Below, piece by piece: positions 60,358 through 64,000 of a stretch of 64,000 nucleotides of DNA (within the stretch, counting starts at the first letter, position 1; the number at the start of each line of letters is the position of its first letter). Under the pieces are notes generated by a model, which saw nothing but the letters and a program-made list of their open reading frames with translations, had not been told where the DNA came from and searched no databases. A program made the position numbers and the translations under genes. The stretch lies in the NCBI RefSeq assembly GCF_002087235.1, contig NZ_MUIO01000021.1:1-64000 (forward strand), given 5' to 3'. The DNA comes from Pseudomonas floridensis. GTDB taxonomy: Bacteria; Pseudomonadota; Gammaproteobacteria; Pseudomonadales; Pseudomonadaceae.

Positions 60358-60891
60358 TTATTTCAGATCAAATTCGCCGACCATTCCCGATTGGTAATGC
60401 CCCGGCACGTTGCAGGCAAACTGAAGCCCTGCACTGTCGTTGAAGGTCCAGATCAGCTCTTGGGTTGAGCCAGGCTCAATCAGGACACTGTTAGGGTCGT
60501 CATGCTCCATTGCGACCATCTTCATTCCGCCCATGCCGTGGCTCATGCCGCTCATCTTCCCGGTACCGGTAGGGCTTAATGTTCCGTTCTTGAACATGCT
60601 TGCCATTTCTTTCTGGTGTGCTGCATGAGCAGCGGCTTTGCCGATGTTGAACTCATGCAGCAGCGAACCCTCGTTGCGAAGGACAAAGCGGATTGTTTCA
60701 CCAGGTTTTACGTCAATGCTTTTAGGCTTGAAAAAAATGTCGCCCACCTCGACCTCTACAGTGCGGGTAACGTCAGAGGCCACACCAGGCTGGCCTATGT
60801 CGTCTTGTCCATGCCCAGCATTAGCCATAGCCGTAGCAGCGAAAAAAAGGGTCATTGCTGCGATGAACGGGGTAGCGAGCGTAGTTTTCAT
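60358..60891 (-). CDS. Periplasmic cupredoxin (CopI-like)
   Basis: 177 residues from ATG 60891. Signal peptide to about residue 23, then a cupredoxin: copper ligands are His in GSLLHEFNIG and Cys/His in FACNVPGHYQSGM. A Met/His-rich insertion (MSGMSHGMGGMKMV) lies between. A cop box lies 72 bp upstream (60963). Likely copper binding in the periplasm. Confidence 0.88.
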   Translation of the reverse strand: MKTTLATPFIAAMTLFFAATAMANAGHGQDDIGQPGVASDVTRTVEVEVGDIFFKPKSIDVKPGETIRFVLRNEGSLLHEFNIGKAAAHAAHQKEMASMFKNGTLSPTGTGKMSGMSHGMGGMKMVAMEHDDPNSVLIEPGSTQELIWTFNDSAGLQFACNVPGHYQSGMVGEFDLK

Positions 60892-60962
60892 GGTGACCTC
60901 AGGAATACGTGGGAACATTGGCTATGCTAATGATGCTCAGCTGCCAGCTAACTGACTTGGGC

Positions 60963-60978
60963 ATTACTTCTTTGTCAG
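60963..60978 (-). promoter_or_regulatory. Cop box 3 (CopR site), cupredoxin gene
   Basis: ATTACTTCTTTGTCAG, same orientation as boxes 1, 2 and 4; 72 bp before the cupredoxin start. Confidence 0.75.
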
Positions 60979-61048
60979 TTTTCTAAATAGATACGGCGTC
61001 CAATTGACGCCGCAACAAGATGCTGACAAGTACTTATCCTGGGGGCGT

Positions 61049-61402
61049 TTATTGATGGTTTTCTGAAAGCATCAATTTGTGCTCGCGCTGCATCTGGCGC
61101 AAAACGTCGTCAACAATTTTGTCGTGCTTCTCCATCCAGGCTAGATGCTGTTGGGGTGACATTGAGGCATCTGGGTGATCGTTGTGGAGCTGGCTCATGA
61201 TGTCGCCAAGCATCTTCATGTGTTCTGCCATGTGGACGTGACGCTCTCCTTCAGGGGCTTGTTCAGCTTTCATCAACGTGGCCTCGGCCTTGTCGCGCAA
61301 ACCTTCCATACGCTCAATCACACGATCTCCGCCGCTTTCAGCCCACACAGAAGCCGAGACCAGTATCGAGCTTACAAAAAACAGCATTTTCAGGTGGTTC
61401 AT
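61049..61402 (-). CDS. Small periplasmic protein with PtrA-like N-terminus
   Basis: 117 residues. Signal peptide then AESGGDRVIERMEGL, the same start as the PtrA-like and DUF2790 proteins of this island, then a helical His/Met-rich part (HVHMAEHMKMLGDIM, MEKHDKIVDDVL). It has a cop box 127 bp upstream. A copper-binding or signalling role is inferred. Confidence 0.72.
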   Translation of the reverse strand: MNHLKMLFFVSSILVSASVWAESGGDRVIERMEGLRDKAEATLMKAEQAPEGERHVHMAEHMKMLGDIMSQLHNDHPDASMSPQQHLAWMEKHDKIVDDVLRQMQREHKLMLSENHQ

Positions 61403-61528
61403 CGGGGTAGCTCCTCATGAGGGAATCCGACTTCCATACGATTCATCGCTCAGAGGTCGGTCGAGCACCAATGAAGTGCTCATGTCTGAACCCTAGCCAG
61501 CACTCGCTGACATCTACCTGAAGCCAAG

Positions 61529-61544
61529 ATTACTTTTCTGTCAG
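61529..61544. promoter_or_regulatory. Cop box 4 between small protein gene and copR
   Basis: ATTACTTTTCTGTCAG. It lies 127 bp before the minus-strand gene and 63 bp before copR, and may control both. Confidence 0.75.
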
Positions 61545-61606
61545 TTGCTGGTTGGCTGCCAGTTTTCGTTGCAGACTCCGCTTAACCTTTATCTGAGAAC
61601 GACCTC

Positions 61607-62293
61607 ATGAGACTTCTTGTCGCTGAAGACGAACCAAAAATAGGTATCTATTTGCAGCAAGGGCTCAACGAGGCCGGGTTCAATGTCGACCGTTTCACGA
61701 ATGGAAAAGAGGCGCTTCAGCACGCTTTGAGCGAAGCCTATGATCTGCTGATTCTCGACGTCATGATGCCGGGTTTGGATGGCTGGGAAGTCCTGCAGAA
61801 GGTGCGCGCTTCCGGGAAAGACGTCCCGGTGCTTTTTCTCACCGCCAGAGACCGCGTTGAAGACCGAGTGAAGGGACTTGAACTCGGTGCGGATGACTAT
61901 CTGATCAAACCCTTCGCGTTTTCTGAATTGCTTGCTCGAGTCAGAACGCTGCTGCGTCGCGGTAGCAGCGCACCTTCGCAAACCTTTATGAAACTGGCTG
62001 ACCTTGAAGTGGACCTGCTCAAGCGTCGAGCCATCCGAGGAGGCAAACGCATAGACCTTACGGCCAAAGAGTTCGCGTTGCTTGAGCTTCTGCTGCGTCG
62101 TCGAGGGGAGGTGCTGCCAAAGTCTCTTATCGCCTCCCAGGTTTGGGATATGAACTTCGACAGCGATACCAACGTTATCGAGGTTGCAGTGAGACGGCTC
62201 AGGGCCAAGATAGACGACGATTTTGAGGTCAAGTTGATTCATACCTCAAGGGGAATGGGTTACATGCTCGATGCACCAGATTCGGAGTCGTGA
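61607..62293 (+). CDS. copR: Copper response regulator CopR
   Basis: 228 residues. Receiver domain with D51 as phospho-acceptor ([12 protein letters not shown]), acidic pocket ED (VAEDEP), Lys in [11 protein letters not shown]; then an OmpR-type winged helix ([33 protein letters not shown]). It is the regulator expected to bind the five cop boxes. Overlaps copS by 4 bp. Confidence 0.93.
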   Translation: MRLLVAEDEPKIGIYLQQGLNEAGFNVDRFTNGKEALQHALSEAYDLLILDVMMPGLDGWEVLQKVRASGKDVPVLFLTARDRVEDRVKGLELGADDYLIKPFAFSELLARVRTLLRRGSSAPSQTFMKLADLEVDLLKRRAIRGGKRIDLTAKEFALLELLLRRRGEVLPKSLIASQVWDMNFDSDTNVIEVAVRRLRAKIDDDFEVKLIHTSRGMGYMLDAPDSES

Positions 62294-63681
62294 TGAACCG
62301 GATGTCCCTGACGACTCGTATGAGTCTGATGTTTATGCTCGCGGTAACGGCCGTGCTCACGGTCGCCGGACTCAGTTTCAATAACCTCAGCCGGCATCAT
62401 TTCAAGATGCTGGATCAGCAGGCATTGTACGAAAAACTCCACTCGACCCAGCGGATCTTGTCCGGGCTGAGCAACATCGATCAATTCAGCGAGGCTAAAC
62501 CGGAGTTAGAAGCGCTGCTGGGCGCACACCGTGATTTGACTGCGCTTATCATCGATGGCGACGGCAAGGTGCTGTTTGCGGATCCCGGCCCGGTCGACGT
62601 TCCGAAGGCGTTTCGAACAACCACAAACACAACCGTCTGGGAATGGCGGGAGCAAGAGCAGATGTTCCGTGGTGTGACTGCGCAATCCGTAGTGACGGGA
62701 CAAGAAAGGCCATTAACTGTCATGTTGATTTTTGACGTTACGCAGCATATGTCCTTTTTCGAGACGCTCGAACGATGGTTTTGGATAGGGTTGGTGATCA
62801 GCGCATTGGTCAGTGCTGCACTCGGCTGGATGGTAGCTAGCAGTGGCATGCGGCCTATCCGCCAGGTCACACGGGTTGCTGCCTCCATGTCAGCAAAATC
62901 ACTCAAGGAGCGTATTCCCCTGGCACCCGTTCCGAAAGAGCTTCAACAGATGGTGTTGTCGTTCAACGCCATGTTATCCAGGCTCGACGATGCATTTGTC
63001 CGGTTATCCAACTTTTCGGCAGACATTGCCCACGAACTACGGACCCCCGTGAGCAACTTGATGACCCACACTGAAGTGGTGCTTTCGAGAAAAAGAAACA
63101 TCGAGGACTACGAAGACAATTTGTACTCCAATCTTGATGACTTGAAGCGCATGAGCCGGATGATTGATGACATGCTTTTTCTGGCGAAATCTGACAATGG
63201 TCTAATTACGCACGAGAGCAAGCCAATAGACCTGGTGGCTGTCGTGGAAAAATTGCTTGAGTACTACCGCCTGTTGGCTGATGAACGAGGGATCGAGCTC
63301 AAGGTTTCAGGACGGGGGAGCGTGCGAGGTGATGTTCTTATGCTCCACCGAGCGATTTCCAATCTGCTCTCAAATGCGCTGCGCTACACCTATGAAGGGA
63401 CGTCAATCAGTGTCGATATTCAGCACAAGGATGCGTCGGTAACGGTTGTCGTGGAAAACCATGGTGAGCCCATTGCCCCCGAACACCTTGAAAAGCTGTT
63501 TGATCGTTTTTATCGCGTGGACCCAGCGCGGCGAGAAGGAAGTCCAAGCAACGCAGGGCTAGGTCTGTCGATTACCCGATCAATTGTCGAAGCGCACGAT
63601 GGCAAGATCTGGTGTACGTCAGGCGACGGGAAAACGGCTTTTCATCTTGAGTTTCCGGCCGTCGATTCGACGGTTAGCTGA
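62290..63681 (+). CDS. copS: Copper sensor histidine kinase CopS
   Basis: 463 residues. Two membrane helices (about 13-30 and 163-183) around a periplasmic sensor, HAMP ([19 protein letters not shown]), DHp with His248 ([15 protein letters not shown]) and a CATPase domain ([24 protein letters not shown]). It senses periplasmic copper and phosphorylates CopR. Confidence 0.93.
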   Translation: MMNRMSLTTRMSLMFMLAVTAVLTVAGLSFNNLSRHHFKMLDQQALYEKLHSTQRILSGLSNIDQFSEAKPELEALLGAHRDLTALIIDGDGKVLFADPGPVDVPKAFRTTTNTTVWEWREQEQMFRGVTAQSVVTGQERPLTVMLIFDVTQHMSFFETLERWFWIGLVISALVSAALGWMVASSGMRPIRQVTRVAASMSAKSLKERIPLAPVPKELQQMVLSFNAMLSRLDDAFVRLSNFSADIAHELRTPVSNLMTHTEVVLSRKRNIEDYEDNLYSNLDDLKRMSRMIDDMLFLAKSDNGLITHESKPIDLVAVVEKLLEYYRLLADERGIELKVSGRGSVRGDVLMLHRAISNLLSNALRYTYEGTSISVDIQHKDASVTVVVENHGEPIAPEHLEKLFDRFYRVDPARREGSPSNAGLGLSITRSIVEAHDGKIWCTSGDGKTAFHLEFPAVDSTVS

Positions 63682-64000
63682 GCGACAAAACATTTGGGAC
63701 CAACGGCGTCTTGGCGTTGTGCGTTTAGCTACGCCTCTGCGGATTTTTCAGAGTGATTGAGCTCCCCGGTCCTGCGGTACGCCGTCTCTTTTCAGGCCTT
63801 GCTACGCTCAACGATTAGATGCCAAACATCGGATCAAGCTGACTGAAATGTAATCGAACAGTTTGTGATCGTGTGGCATCGTGTTCTCGCACTGTGACGT
63901 TAGGGCTAGCGAGTTTCTCCTGTTCAACCTGGCGAAGAGGACGGGGGCTCCGAGTTAATCAACAGTGGTTTTTAAAGAAATTAAAAACTAGTTCCTCCCA
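63682..64000. other. Gene-free end of window after copS
   Basis: No gene found in these 319 bp. Apart from the cop box at 63839 there is no transposon end or repeat like those at 39178. Confidence 0.6.
63839..63854 (+). promoter_or_regulatory. Cop box 5 pointing rightward
   Basis: CTGACTGAAATGTAAT, the reverse orientation of the others (ATTACATTTCAGTCAG on the minus strand), so it should serve a plus-strand gene beyond 64000, possibly another copper transport operon. Confidence 0.7.

Larger units (their letters stand above)
39166..64000. mobile_element. Tn7-like transposon with copper/cobalt-nickel cargo (partial)
   Basis: Starts about 39166-39178 next to three TnsB-type repeats and runs past the right edge. 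Contains tnsA, tnsB, tnsC, two tniQ genes, then a metal-resistance island. The exact tip is uncertain: a TGT is not seen, but TGATGG at 39166 is a candidate. The other end is not in the window. Confidence 0.88.

Noticed and set aside
63682..64000. The far end of the Tn7-like element
   Set aside because: No ACAATAAAG or TTGACAC-type repeats occur here, so the end must lie beyond the window.

Overview
The window looks like part of a large Pseudomonas plasmid. It has its own replication and partition module: a Rep_3-type initiator with two iteron clusters and a DnaA box (about 9.8-11.5 kb), ParA with an N-terminal HTH, three 36-bp palindrome repeats, and ParB (12.4-14.7 kb). It also carries plasmid-type nucleoid proteins (MvaT/H-NS-like, HU, NdpA). 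Codon use and the protein families (MvaT, PtrA-like, DUF2790, CopRS) point to Pseudomonas. Membership of a particular plasmid group (pQBR- or IncP-2-like) is my inference and was not tested.

Layout. 1-2021: the end of a Tn3-family transposon (3' part of tnpA, a GDCCVxC protein, merP, merT, merR, 38-bp terminal repeat) inserted into a telA-like gene, so only the TelA C-terminus remains (2022-2571). 2.6-9.7 kb: a membrane partner of TelA, a periplasmic endonuclease I, a Tus-like replication-terminator protein next to a large palindrome, and a UvrD-like helicase. 9.8-19.2 kb: origin, partition and small plasmid proteins. 19.3-31.2 kb: mostly minus-strand accessory genes (integrase, metallophosphoesterase, GNAT, degenerate N6-methylase-like protein, ASCH, PemK/MazF-like toxin, dual-specificity phosphatase, SPFH protein, many unknowns). 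31.3-38.8 kb: SppA-like peptidase, NdpA, DEAH helicase, HU, a second UvrD-like helicase paralogous to the first, and a membrane protein with an HExxH motif.

From about 39.17 kb to beyond the right edge lies a Tn7-like transposon: an end with three TnsB-type repeats, tnsA-tnsB-tnsC-tniQ in one tight operon, and a second separate tniQ. Its cargo is a copper/cobalt-nickel island: copA-small protein-copB-cytochrome c-DUF411, three small periplasmic proteins sharing a PtrA-like N-terminus, copZ, dmeR-dmeF, a copper P-type ATPase, a cupredoxin and copRS. Five copies of a CopR-type box (consensus ATTACnTTnnnGTCAG) lie upstream of cop genes in the expected orientation, the last pointing to a gene beyond position 64000. 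copZ has a separate CueR-type promoter, and dmeRF has its own G-tract operators. An orphan flgB sits inside the island, with an IS3-family element inserted at its stop codon.

A motif, CTTGGGTTT (or TTGGGATTT), occurs in at least eleven backbone intergenic regions about 50-80 bp before start codons and looks like a shared plasmid promoter or operator element.
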